Shown: in pieces, positions 11,578-22,526 of the stretch
Layout of the letters: every line of letters begins with the position of its first letter
Numbering within the stretch: position 1 is the first letter of the stretch
Assembly: GCA_039545355.1 (NCBI GenBank)
Contig: BCJJ01000005.1
Span: forward strand, 1,911,447-1,975,446
Source of the DNA: Trichosporon coremiiforme
Lineage: Eukaryota > Basidiomycota > Tremellomycetes > Trichosporonales > Trichosporonaceae
Length of the DNA: 64,000 nucleotides
Direction of reading: 5' to 3'
Position numbers and translations under genes: made by a program
The notes under the pieces: model-generated
The model's database searches: none
Told to the model about the DNA's origin: nothing
Seen by the model: the letters and a program-made list of their open reading frames with translations, nothing else

Positions 11578-14500
11578 TTAAACGTCAGCATGCAGTCTGC
11601 GATTGCCGCGTTCGCTCCGGCGTCTAATCACATCAGGGTGTGCGGGCGCGATCGACACGGAGCGCTGCCTCGCATGCTCTGGCACGCCAGTCAGGTGCAG
11701 GCTGTTTTCGTGCGCTCCCTGCGGCGCCGGTGGCGCCGGCGGGGCGGATCCAAGTCTGAGCCCAGCTTGCCCTGCGCGAGCGGCAAAGTGAGACGCACGC
11801 CAGTTGTCAAATCGATTGTCGCTCAGCGTGCGGTGATGCTCCATCGGCTGCGTCCACATGTTCTCCCGCGAGAGCTGACGCGCATGGTCTGGTGCCCAAC
11901 CAGTCCGCGACGCCTGAAGGAGCGGAGGCTCGCGTACCGGCCCAGTCTTGCTCGAACTCAGTGGCATCGGCGTTGAAGGGACCCACGCGCCCGGCATCGG
12001 CGGCATGGGGAATCCCGGGGGCGGCGCAGGCGTGCCCGCGTACATGCTCACGGGTCGATGCGGACCCGTCGGGTGCACCTGCATCGGTGGCATTCTCTGC
12101 TGCTGCCTTTGCAGAGAGGGCGTAGGCCGCTCCTCTGTTGGCTGCAGAAGAACGGGGCCTGTGTACTGTGCTGGCACAGGCTGGGAAGATCCTGGGTTCA
12201 AGAGGATAGATCCATAGCGCTGCGAGGGAGCGAGGACAGGAGTTGTCACCAGCGTTGGCAGGTCGGACATGCTTGCCGCATGCGACAGCATGGGGGGCGC
12301 TGGCGAGCGGATGCTAGTCGCAGTGGGACGGAGCGGAGCCATGGAGATGCCGGTGGGTTTTGGATGCAAGCTGGCTCCGGTTTTCTGCGTCTTCATCGCC
12401 GAAGGGAGTTGGACAGTCGACCCACCTGTTCTCTGGGCCTGCAATGGTGGTCCCGTTGGCTGGGACTGGGGACCGGTGCGCTGCAGCTGAAGACCCGTAG
12501 CCTGCGCTGGCATCGTTGTGCCGGTGGCCTGCGGTTCCAGTCCTGTCGGCTGAGGCTGATGGCCCGTTGGCTGAGGTTGCAGTCCGGTCCGCTGGGGCTG
12601 AATACCGGTGAACCGAGACCGCATCGTGCCGCCCCCAGTCGGCTGGGTCTGAATGCCGGTCGCCTGAGGTTGCATTTCCCCGGTGCGTTGGGGCTGAACT
12701 CCCGTCACCTGAGGTTGCAAGCCCGTAAGCTGTGGCTGGATACCAGTGACCTGAGGTTCTGTCGTCTGAGCCTGGAGGCTAACATCAGGCGGAGGGTCGA
12801 GGCGTACAAAGGACGGCCGGCGGCTCTTCGTGGAGGCGCCAGTTTGCTGCGGCTTCAGCGGCCGAGCGTGGCTGGCTTGTGCCAGGCGGGCAGCGGGGAG
12901 AGGTACCAAGGGCGAGGCAGAGGGGAGCGACGATGCGGCGCGGAGAGACTCCTCGGCAATGCTCGACAGGTCGTCCGCGCAAAGTGTGGCGGGCGCTCGT
13001 ACGCCGGTCACCGGAGGCACCTGAGCCCCTTCGGACAGCGTCGGATCCCTGCTGCCCGCGTTACCTTCTGTCGCAGTTGGGTTGCTGACTGTCAGCTGCG
13101 CTATTCTGTGGAGGATAACTTACAGTATATGAGCGACCCTCTCATCCTCTCCTGTCGAGATCTTGGGATAGCGACCGTCCATGTCAATACTGCCCTGTGT
13201 GGCACTGCGCTGATGGACCTTCATGGTGCTGGCGCGGCTCATCGGGCGCCTGCCGTAACCCAGAGCGTCAGTCGAAGTCATCGAGTGCCGCCGATGAACC
13301 TTCCTGTTAGGGGTGACGACGGGCGGCAGAGCCTTGTTAACGTCGATCGCGGTCCCCGGTCGTAACGACGGAGGCACAGTGGCCATAGGTGGGGGAGGCT
13401 GGCTGACCGACGGGTCTCGGCTGCGAACATCGTGGCGCGAGGTTGGGCGGTCGGCGTTGGTGCTGAGTCGTTGCCTTGCGACTGAAGATGGAGCACGGCT
13501 TCGCTCATCCCGTGCTGCTTCCTGTGTTAGCTTCTCCCCGAGCTCCCTTACCGCTGCTTGGGTCGAAAGTTTGATCGGATGGTGTTTAGAGGGGGAGTTT
13601 GGGTCCGCATGCCCACGGGCAAGAACGTCTGTCAAGAACGCCATGGCCCCACTGATGCTTCCCAACTCACGACTTCTAGGGGCCTGAGGGGAGGCCATTC
13701 GAGATGGAACGTCGAGGTGTGCGGCTGACCCACTGTGGTACTCATCAGAGTCACCGAAGTAGCCCTGCTCGGCTACCTGACTCCGCTGGTACGACGGATC
13801 CAATGTGCGCGGCTGCTGAGGCAGTGGCGCTGAGATGCGCGGCTCGTCATCCACGGGCTCGCGGAACAAGTACTCGGCATCAACGCCTTGTGGTAACGGG
13901 TGCGGCTCTGGCATTGGCTGCATTACCGGGATCGGTTGTGGCGGGGCGTCCCAAATGTGCTGAGGCTCTGGGGCGTGGCTGTGAGGATCTTGATGCGGAG
14001 GTTGAGCCGCGCTGAGGTCGCCAGCAAGATACTGCTCTTGTATCTGCTGAGCCTCTGAGAGACGGCTCTCTCGAGTATCGGACTTCACTGGTGGATCCGA
14101 ATCAGAGGATCGTTGGCGATCGAGCAGCGGCGCCATTTCATCATGAAGAGCGAACACAAAGTTGAGCTGTTGTTGGAATTCGGCCCAGCCCTGCCATCAG
14201 CTTAACAGGAGAGGACTAGCTCACCTGTGCTTTACCGTACTCAATGCCCTTCCTGTAGCTCTCCTTCTTCTCAAACTTCCGGCGGTCGTCCAGGAGTCTG
14301 ACGTCAGTTGGAACATAATCTGTGCCTACCTCTCCTTGGCATAGAGCAACCTGTCAGTATCGAGCTGGTGCTGCTTCTGCCACCGCTTGATTTCCCGCTC
14401 CTTCTGCTTCACTTCCAACTCCAATCGCTTCAGTTGCTGCTGTCGCCCGACTTCGCTGTCGCTCTTCTCCTTCTCCACCGCCTTGGCCAGAGTTATAGCA

Positions 14501-16177
14501 TGTGTGTGCTTCAGCTCAGCCAGCGCTGCCTGCAGCTCCTTGATCTTGACCGCCTGCTGCTTCCGAGTCGTCTTGCGTTTCGAGGCTGCCTTCCCGAAAG
14601 CATCGAGCAGCTGCTCGACCAGATCATCGTCGGTGATGGGCGCCGCCTTGGAAGGAACGTGAGGAGACTGCGGCATGGTCGGCCGTTCCTGATGGAAACC
14701 CGCCAGCGGAATTTCCTTGAAGACAAGGATCGGCGGGACGTCTTTTGAGATGACTGTCGGCGGGATGTCCTTCGAGATGGCGGTGGGGGGACCGGCGGTG
14801 GAAGAGTCATCGCTGTTCAATGAAATCGAGTCTGGCGGTGTCGCACCACCTCCCGCCCTTTCTGATGAAAGGTAGAGTGGCGCTGCGGTGTCAATGGGAC
14901 CATAGTTCAGTTGCGAGATCTTCTTGTAGAAGACCTGAGGCACGTCCTCGAGGGGTATCGTGATAGAGTTATACCTCTTTCCGGCCACCGCCTTCTCTAG
15001 CACGGGCGTGCGCTGTGACCGGTTTCTTCAATGTCAGCTTACAGCACGCGACAACAGAAGCTGCTTACGATGGTGCTCTTGAACGCGTGCGCGTCTGGCG
15101 GTCGCTCTCCGAATCAGATGTTGACGCGATCACCTGGCTCTGCAGGTCGCAAGCAGCGAGAGTTGAAGGTGACTTCTGAGGCCAGGGCTGCTTCGCAGAC
15201 CTTTGCGAACACGCGCTCTTCCGCGCAGAAGGCACCCCTGTCTTGCGCGTTGATCTTGACTCGATAGCCGACGGCCGGCGTGATTGCCGTGCTGGAGCGG
15301 CGGCATGCGGCAGAGAGCTCGCGTTGGAGTGCAGAGACGAGTACAGCTCCTCGGAGAGCTCCTTCGCCGACTTCAACTGCCGCTGCTTCAGGAGTTCGCC
15401 CTGGGCATCGGCCTGCGCCTTCTTCGTCGCCTCGGAGGCTAGCTCGCTACGCAGCCTTCCCTCTGAACCCTCGGCGAGTCGGGGGTGCAGGAACTCCGAT
15501 CGGACCTCTTGCGGTGCGTGGCTGGGCGCGACGGGCACGACTGGCGTGGCGGGCGCGGCGGCTGCCGGGAACGCCATGATGCTGATAGAGTCGCCAGGAC
15601 GCAATTCGGACGATTCTGGCGCGAGGCGAAGATATGACGAAGCAGACTTTGAGTCAGTTGAGAGCGCAAGAGAATTGCTCGATCTGGATGACGTCTCTTC
15701 TGAGCGCTTGCCAAGTTTCGACTTCGAGGAGGAATGCCGTCGGGAGGCTGGTTCAGGTCTGGATTTCGACGAGGCGGCCGTGGGATCTCGAGTGGCTTCA
15801 GGAATTGACTTGGCGACGCTGTCGACCTTGCTATCCTTGAGGCTGCCGGGGGTTCGGAGTTGGAAGGGGGATGCAAGTGCCTTCAACGACTTCTGTGAGG
15901 ATATATCGTCGTACAGATGCAGTCGTCTGTTCAGAGCTTCGAGACTGCCACGTCAGATGGAGCCTTAGACAGACCGAACAATGGTGGGCGATCGTCACAC
16001 CATTTCGGGACAAAGAGGTACCCACTCCAGGGGTTTGTGGGCCGCGATGGTCATTCTTCTAGTCGGTCCATGGCCGATGGACAAAGGGATCTCCGAATTC
16101 GAAATCTCGCCGCGTCCTGGGGAGGGACGACCGGGCTTGATCTGATGGACAGGCGTATGCAACGAGGCTGTCAGCAT
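11578..16177 (-). CDS. Large scaffold-like protein with coiled coil and (L/I/V/M)xxQxTG motif array (about 1465 aa, 6 exons)
   Basis: The proposed exons are 16177..15999, 15944..15069, 15025..14330, 14297..14225, 14190..13124 and 13084..11578. The sum of 4398 nt is in frame. The joins of exons 2-6 are secure from splice signals and continuity; for example, AKE-RLLDDRRKFEKK and YGKAQ-GWAEFQQQL both cross joins. The first join (GTGACG donor) and the start are less sure, and an alternative ATG is at 16054. The protein is Ser/Pro-rich, with a helical coiled-coil segment near residues 480-600 and, from about residue 1079, a dense run of motifs such as LQPQVTG, IQPQRTG and LQLQRTG. In budding yeast LxxQxTG is the phosphorylation motif of Ark1/Prk1-family kinases in Pan1, Sla1 and Scd5, which control endocytic actin. 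No EH or SH3 domain is visible, so it is not an obvious orthologue of those. A role in endocytosis is inference. Confidence 0.65.
12376..12741 (-). repeat. Coding tandem array of (L/I/V/M)xxQxTG motifs
   Basis: Within about 122 residues (roughly 1079-1200 of the protein) twelve heptads match (L/I/V/M)xxQxTG exactly. They include IQPQLTG, VQPQRTG, MQPQATG, LEPQATG and MKTQKTG, and near-matches such as HQPQPTG and PQSQPTG lie between them. Two further exact matches, LKPQQTG and VPAQYTG, lie outside the block. The DNA repeats are imperfect (cagcctcaggtgacgggc-like on the coding strand). This suggests expansion by duplication followed by divergence under selection for the Q-x-T-G core. Confidence 0.85.
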
Positions 16178-16638
16178 GAGGGTCGTTGTGAACTCCCGAG
16201 ACGGGGCGTTTCGTGGCTGAGGAGGTGAGAGAAAGTGGAGAGTCGCAACCTGGAGCGTTAGTGAGAAAGAGCGAGGACCTCAGTGTGCGTGTATGTCAGG
16301 TTCGGCTCCCTGGAAGTGAGTAGTACGCATGGTCTGTGCAGATAGACACAGACGCTTCGGAGCTCCAGATCGTGTGTGGTTGCAATGTGCCATTGACAGA
16401 TGACAGTGGCTCGAGCGCGCTGCGCCCTTGATCAGCCATTTCGTCGCATCAGTGCTTCTCGTTCCTACTGTTCTTGTTCTCGTGGGACGCGTCGAACATG
16501 ACCAGGTACGTATCATGGAATGCATCCAGATGATGGAAGCAGACTCACTCGGGCTTCTGAACTTGTGACCAAGTTCAGCGGGGCTTGCCGACGCGTACAG
16601 TAGATAAAGTGTGCGGCTGGGACGACCCTTGTGCGTCA
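16178..16638. other. Intergenic region between the LxxQxTG-array gene and the agmatinase gene
   Basis: About 460 bp separate the start of one minus-strand gene from the stop of the next. It must contain the promoter of the LxxQxTG-array protein. No named motif or convincing extra exon was seen. Confidence 0.5.
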
Positions 16639-18095
16639 TTACAGCTCGACACGCGTGGTGGCTTCTTGCTCTTGACCCGCTACCCTCGCCTTAGCCTTGA
16701 GACCAGGGTTGAGCTTGCCTCCCTTAACTGCGGGGTTGGGCTTCCTTGCGATCATGAGGGCCATAAACTCCTGCGCAAGATCCGAGGCTGCCATAGCTGT
16801 GAGCTCCGCGTTCGTGTCGTAAGCCGGAGAAACTTCCACGATATCCGCTCCCACGATGTTGAGGTCACCCAGAGCACGAATGATACGCTTGACCTCACGA
16901 GTCGTCCAACCGCCACTCTCGGGCGTACCAGCTGGGAAGGTGAGCTAGATTTCACGGTCAATATAGCTCACTGGCAGGGGCCATGCTGGGATCGATGGTG
17001 TCGATGTCGAAGCTGAGGTAGACAGGACCCTTTCCGAGGCGCTTCTTCAAGGCGGCAGCGATGCCGTCGGCGCCCATGTCATCGATGTCGTCGGTGGTGA
17101 ACACCTGGAAACCTACCGCTTCATCGTGAAGTAAGTCGTTCATAGACTGAACATCAGCTAGGCAGTGGAGATCTTCAGCTCACGGTAAGCCGAGTGCGGA
17201 TGCCAGCATGAGCTGACGTAGTGTTCGAGATGTAGCCAAGGTCGTGAGCCTTCCAGAAGAAGGTGCCGTGAGTCTGAGTGTCAGCAACGAACTCTTTGCG
17301 TCACTCACGACCTTATGCTGCTCGGTGTGAGCACCACCCAACTCATGGCCGTTCCAGGTGTCGAGGTGGGCATCGAAGTGTAGCACAGTAATGGGTCCGT
17401 AGACGTCGTGCAGAGCTCCGAGAATCGGCAGAACAATCGTGTGGTCTCCGCCCAGAGTCAGGATACGGGGGTGCTCCCGTCCGTCCTTGGCAAGCTGCGC
17501 CGTATAGCCGTCGGCGTTCACAACGGGGCGGTTGATAAGGGTAGCGTAAGCCGTCTGCATCTCGTCGATAGCCAGTGCGGGATCATAGGGCGAGATTGGA
17601 ACATCGTTGCAATCGATCTGAGGTGAGCTCAACGATATCCCCGTCTCAGCTCACGATCTCAAGGTTCGACTCTTGGGTGACACTTGTTCCCCACGGCACC
17701 AGGAAGGAGCGAGCCGGCCCAGCTCGTCGCGATCCGCTCCGGATAGCGTGCGGGCCGAAGCGTGCGCCGGGTCGGTATGACACAGTGGTCTGCGAGGAAG
17801 ATCAGCTAGACGTCGGATCCAGTGAAGCTCTAAACACGTACGTCGAAGGGCATTCCCAGAATAGCCAGGTCGAACGCCTTGCCCGGCTCCTCAAGGCATC
17901 GCGCGAACGGAAGCCGCATGAATCCAGCGATACCGGAGAAGGTCAAGTCTGGAGTGCCTCCATACTTCGATTCTGGTGCTGTCAGCGATTGCAGTGTTCT
18001 GCGCACGTACGCCAGGGCTCCTGGTCGAAGGTCTCCTGTTCCGAGTGGGCAAGCACGAGCGAGCTGAGCAGTGTGCAGAGTGTGAGGAAGCGCAT
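16639..18095 (-). CDS. Agmatinase/ureohydrolase-family enzyme with signal peptide (405 aa, 7 exons)
   Basis: The exons are 18095..18011, 17972..17842, 17789..17655, 17617..17309, 17273..17184, 17146..16972 and 16931..16639, total 1218 nt. The N-terminus [20 protein letters not shown] looks like a cleavable signal peptide. The family signatures are complete: [19 protein letters not shown] near the start, GGDHT, the manganese-binding FDAHLDTW, and SFDIDTIDP. The His and Asp metal ligands are therefore all present. Ureohydrolases of this clade hydrolyse agmatine or a related guanidino compound to urea plus an amine. Fungal members with signal peptides are usually annotated as agmatinase precursors, but guanidinobutyrase activity is also possible. 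The C-terminal tail after [12 protein letters not shown] is basic and less conserved. All six introns are 35-52 nt. Confidence 0.9.
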
Positions 18096-18536
18096 CGCGG
18101 TTAAGTGGTAAGAGGGAAGGTGGGGATCATACAGTCAGCGATTGCTATCTTGCGGCTTATAAGGGACGGCGTCGCCATGACGGGAAGGTATGTGTGGCCA
18201 GCATGGCCGGAGAGCTGGAGGAAGGAAGGCGAGGAGGATGCGTCGAGGTCCGGAGCGGGCAAGTCCGTGTGGTGCTCCACGTGATGATAAGGACCGCTGA
18301 ATTTACCCGCAACCACCCAGCCCACCCAGCGGTGTCTTCTAATCAGCCTGAACGGGTTTCCACCTCCGACACCGCGGTCCAAATATATCATTCGTGGTCA
18401 GTCCCGACAAGCACACCGAGATCTTGTTGTGGTTGGAAGAACATCTTAGTTTAGCCAGATGTATGCGCAGCGAGTTCTCCCAAGACCGAGCGACAAGCGA
18501 TGAGGAATACAAGAGTACATGCTTACAATGCACTAC
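18096..18536. other. Intergenic region upstream of the agmatinase gene
   Basis: This 441-bp stretch lies between the agmatinase start codon and the stop of the WBP11-like gene, both on the minus strand. It holds the agmatinase promoter. Some AT-richer sequence occurs around 18380-18520; no specific element was recognised. Confidence 0.5.
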
Positions 18537-19760
18537 CTACTGATCCAGGCCTTCGAGGAACTTATCGTAATCCTCCTCTGCCTGGTCCCTCACAACACCG
18601 ACGCCCTTCAGCTTGCCGAGCAGACCGGGGCCCTGATCCTGTCGCACCTTGACGCTATCTCCATCCGCGTCAACTGTTCCAGCGTTCGGTGCAGCGTTGA
18701 CACCGCCCGCCTTCTTCCTCGCAGCACGAGGGACGAACTGCGTTGTCTCCTTGCGCAGGTCACGCAGTTGAGGCTCCGCGCTGATCGTCGCTGCAACCGG
18801 CGCGGCGGCAACAGCAACTTTGGGTTCAACTCGGGGAACTGCAGGAGCAGTGACCACGGGCACCGTACCAGGCTTAGCTGGCAGTGACGGCGGGGCTGCG
18901 GGAAGCGGACGACCGGGTCCACCACGTGGGGGACCACCGCGCGGCGGACCACCTCGAGGCTGACCCCGGCCGCGTATGACTCCTCGTCCCATGTGAATGG
19001 GGGGCAGAGTTGGCAGAGCAGACGGCGGCGGCGGTCCGTCGGGTAGCGGGATCCAGTCCGAGTCGTCCGAGTCCGGCTCCTCATCCGGCGGGGGACCTTC
19101 AGGCATGACGATGTCATCATCGCTGTCCTCGTCCGATTCGTCGCTGCTGTCCTCTGGATCCGTCATCCCCGTCGGCGTACGTTCCCGATACGGCATTCCC
19201 GGCGGCGGAACGCCGTACGGATTGTACACTGGGTCATAGTAGTAGCTTTTCTTCGGGTCGCGCAGCGTGCCGTCGGGGTTGTACAGGTGCGCCATCGGGT
19301 CAGGCTTCGGCCCCTCGTTCTCGTTGTGTTCCCGCGGCGCATGCTTGCCCGTATGGAAGACTCGGTCTCGCGCCTCCGGATGCGCGGTAACATACTTCTC
19401 CTTCAGCTTGTTCACTTGCTTCAGCTCGTCTTCCAGCTTCTTCAGCCGCTCCTTGCCGTCATCATCGAGATTGGTCACCGACTTCAGGTAGTTGATCTGC
19501 CCTTCGAGATCTGTCGTCAGCTTCAATCCAAGGGTCAGGTTGCCTAGCTCACCTCTAGTATCGCGCTTGACTGCCTGGTCCTCGCGAACCTTCTTCCTCG
19601 CATCCTTGTTCTGTCGTCAGCTAACGCGTGGTTGGGGCCCAGCGGCGCACCCTTTTGAGCTCCTTGGCGCGGAGTGCCTTGCCTGTTCGTCAGTTGAGAG
19701 TTACGAATCTTCAAACTCACGGTATGCGTCCGCCGGGTTTGAGCCGCCTTTCTTTCCCAT
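18537..19760 (-). CDS. WBP11: WBP11-like pre-mRNA splicing protein (367 aa, 4 exons)
   Basis: The exons are 19760..19721, 19682..19651, 19610..19553 and 19510..18537, separated by introns of 38, 40 and 42 nt. The joined N-terminus begins MGKKGGSNPADAYRKALRAK and continues with KELKRNKDARKKVRE, the signature of the Wbp11/saf1 family. A lysine-rich helix follows, then DPKKSYYYDPVYNPYGVPPPGMPY, an acidic Ser/Asp block, proline-rich PPPP segments and RG-rich repeats (RGGPPRGGPPRGG). The C-terminus is helical and acidic, ending DYDKFLEGLDQ. In animals WBP11 is a spliceosome-associated protein that binds WW-domain partners such as PQBP1 through PGR/proline motifs. The proline-rich stretches here fit such a role. 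It is divergent from ARPC5 with a 210-bp shared promoter. Confidence 0.85.
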
Positions 19761-19970
19761 ATCTGCCGGATTGGAGTGCGCGAGCGAAGTAAGGACGAGA
19801 AAGCTCTGAAATTGCTGGCCAGGAGGCAACAACAATCGATCGGCAGTGATGGCAGTGATGGCGGAAGCTTAATTCGTCCTTCCACATACCGACGCCCAGG
19901 AGTCGAGGGACGGCGTCATAGCACGGCTGTATGTGCCAGGTCACTGTTCCAACGACCATCTACACCAGCC

Positions 19971-20875
19971 ATGTCGAACGAGTACGCGTTCCGCAAGATT
20001 GACATCGACGCGCTCGAGGGAGATATCCTCCTCCCGTCCGACCTCTACGACCCCGACCCCCGCGGACCGGACGGAGCGCTTGCCGACGCCCAGGCCAGGA
20101 GTCAGGAGAGCCGAGGACAAGTGTCAAGGTACGTAACCCTGCTACTTGGTTCGTGGATGTCGTGTCTGGGAGTACATGTTTCAGACCTCACTCCAGATGA
20201 TGTGCATCATGCCTTTACACCTGGCTTCGGTCCTCAGACCGGGTTACAGCAGTCGTAAAGCGCGACATAGTCCACCCAGAAAGCTAATGCGTCCGCGAGT
20301 GTAACTGACATGCAGGGGCGACATCGCCAGTGCTCTTCAGACGATTTTGACGGACCCTCCTTACGGAGAGGGTGTCGACCAGGCCAAGGTGTGTAGCGCA
20401 GGGTCAACAAGGGAACGATGACCGCCTTTTGGTGACAGACGAGGCTGCTTCAGACGGCCGGGGTTGTCCGAAGGAAGCGCAAGCTGTCATCACCTGGCCG
20501 GAAATGTCGCCAAGACATCGCCTTCCTCATCCCCTACCCCTCTGTGCGGTACGTATCTAGCTAACGATTGCAGAAACTCACCACTGATGCCGTCCTGATG
20601 ATCCTCAACTCCACCCGCGCGTCCGATATCCCCACCGTGATCAAGGGACTCGACCAGGAGCAGCAGTCGCGCCTGATGGCCTACCTGTACAAGGGCATGT
20701 CGGCCCTTGGCCAAGGAGCCGACGTCTCTGGATCCGTGCTGCTGACCTGGCACGAGAAGGTGAGTTCCGTATTTGCCTTCGAGACTCTCCTGGCGGCACC
20801 GCTAACACACAGCTCACCGAGGTCGCTGGTGTTGGCTGCATCGTCCGTGTTATGACGGACCGTCGCACGCTGTAG
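19971..20875 (+). CDS. ARC15: ARPC5, p16 subunit of the Arp2/3 complex (159 aa, 4 exons)
   Basis: The exons are 19971..20128, 20316..20388, 20574..20759 and 20813..20875 (480 nt). The product starts MSNEYAFRKIDIDALEGD, contains LQTILTDPPYGEG and AVLMILNSTRASDIP, and ends GVGCIVRVMTDRRTL, all typical of the p16-Arc family (about 150 residues). ARPC5 is the smallest scaffold subunit of Arp2/3, which nucleates branched actin filaments at endocytic patches. The first two introns are unusually long for this locus (187 and 185 nt), while the third is 53 nt. It converges on RER1 with a 187-bp gap. Confidence 0.92.
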
Positions 20876-21062
20876 ATAAAGTTACGGGTATGCATCCGTT
20901 GTAGTCTAGCTGTATCGTCATCCCTGGTTTCTCTATCTTGGTATCAAACGCTTCTCCTCGATCACGATCATGAAGATCTGCTGCCCGAAACCGGGCTCAT
21001 CTCGTTCTACTCTTCTCAGCGGAGTGATTCGCTGATCGTCTGCATCGTAAGAGCGAACTCTT

Positions 21063-22071
21063 TTACTTCCTGCCGCCGTAGCGCTGCTTGCGGCCGAGGT
21101 CCCAAGGGATGTAGCGATACTTGATCATGTGCCTAAGGGGTCAGCCTCATGTCGACGCCATCAAAACAAAATGACTCACTGAATCTGGCGACGCATGGTG
21201 AGGGCAAAGAGCGTGCAGAAGTACACCAGAAGAATGGGCCAGTAAACGGGCACGTCCGTAGCACGGGTGATGGTGCAGAGGAGAGCAATAGTGGTAGCCT
21301 TAGTCGCCGAGTACCAGAACTTGAACTCAGGAAGGCGGCGGATGAAGGGGCGGAACTCCTCGTCGTCGCCTCCGTTAGAGAATCCGGAGAGAAGGCCGCG
21401 GATGCCGCCAGAGGACTTGGGCTCGCTGCCGGGCAGTCCGGGCGCACCCTCCTCGACGTCCTCCTGGGCGAGGTCGTCGGCAAGGCTCGGATCAAACCGG
21501 GGCTGCAGGAAAGCGAGGAAGAGGTTAAGGATGTAGATGGCGAGGGCATCTGCACGTGTTAGTTCAATTGAATCGCGGCGTAAACAACATGACTTACACA
21601 TGACGATGTACCAGCCCTGGCGGAGCACAACGACGAGCGAGAAGCAGAAGAAGAGGAATCCGGTGAAGACCCAGCGCTCCAGCATGTGAGGGGTCGACCT
21701 GTCGAGAAGGCCTTGGAATTTCCGGGCGTAAACATTCGTGTTGTCGCGGACCACCTCGAAGACGTTCTTCTCCTCGGGAAGGCCACCGCGGAGACCGGCA
21801 CCAGAGCCGGGGACCATGTTGGACGGCGAGGACATGCTGTGGGGTTGCATGCCAGCTAATCCCGAGCGCATGGGGAAGCCAGCACCGGGACCGGCAGCGG
21901 GCATGGGCGAACCGCTGGGACCGGGCACCGAGCCGTCGACGGGGCCGGCGGGGTAGGGGTTTACATTAGGATATGCCTGCGCTGGCTGCTGCTGTTGCTG
22001 CTGCTGCTGCATGGTGGTCAGCATGGACGCGGAATATGGTCACTCACGTTGACAGGAGGAGGGGGCTCCAT
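21063..22071 (-). CDS. RER1: Rer1 family ER-retrieval receptor with Gln/Pro-rich N-terminal extension (290 aa, 4 exons)
   Basis: The exons are 22071..22048, 22006..21598, 21549..21180 and 21132..21063 (873 nt). The core matches Rer1: LLDRSTPHMLERWVFTGFLF, GWYIVMYALAIYILNLFLAF, EFRPFIRRLPEFKFWYSATK, DVPVYWPILLVYF and the basic end of the last exon (MIKYRYIPWDLGRKQRY). Four hydrophobic spans give the usual W-shaped topology. Rer1 sits in the early Golgi and returns escaped ER membrane proteins via COPI. The family is usually about 190-200 residues. Here roughly 100 extra N-terminal residues carry a seven-glutamine run and a Pro/Gly-rich stretch. The first exon encodes only eight residues (MEPPPPVN). 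The frame and splice signals are unambiguous at all joins. Confidence 0.92.
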
Positions 22072-22526
22072 GGTGGCGAGTAATGTGGATGGGGTGGTTT
22101 GAAACGAAAACTCGGTCAAGAGCGCGCTGGAGGTGATATGATTCTCGTGTCACCGGTGGATCGTGAGCCAAGATCCCAGTGCGCAAGCGCACACGTAGGG
22201 CGATAACGTGGCAATCCCCGAGTGTGCGTGGGCAGCGTGTCGAACCTTATCAGCTCCCATTAATCCCACGTCAGAAATACGTCCGTCCCCCCCGCCCAAC
22301 CAGGCCGATTGTTGTTGACTATCGCTTGTGGGCGGCGCTCAAGCGATCAGCACCCAACAACAGCCTCTGCACGACAACGACATCGCCGCCTTGCAGAGGC
22401 TCCCACTCGACTTCCTACCTCTCGCCTCGACTTATCTCACTGCAGTTGCTGTCCGACAGAAGTGTGCGAGTGCTCGGTGTCCCTAACCTTCCTGACCTCC
22501 ATTGTCTCAACGGCCGCATAAACAAC
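22072..22526. promoter_or_regulatory. Divergent promoter region between RER1 and CDC27
   Basis: This 455-bp stretch separates the two start codons. It contains the leaders of both genes. No recognised element was found. Confidence 0.5.

Noticed and set aside
15917..16060. Alternative reading with the coding frame GYLFVPKWCDDRPPLFGL continuing through the proposed first intron of the LxxQxTG gene
   Set aside because: The segment looks protein-like, but upstream it meets a TGA with no acceptor after it and downstream it ends in TGA before the next conserved exon. The GTGACG-donor splice gives continuous phase, so it was preferred with reduced confidence.
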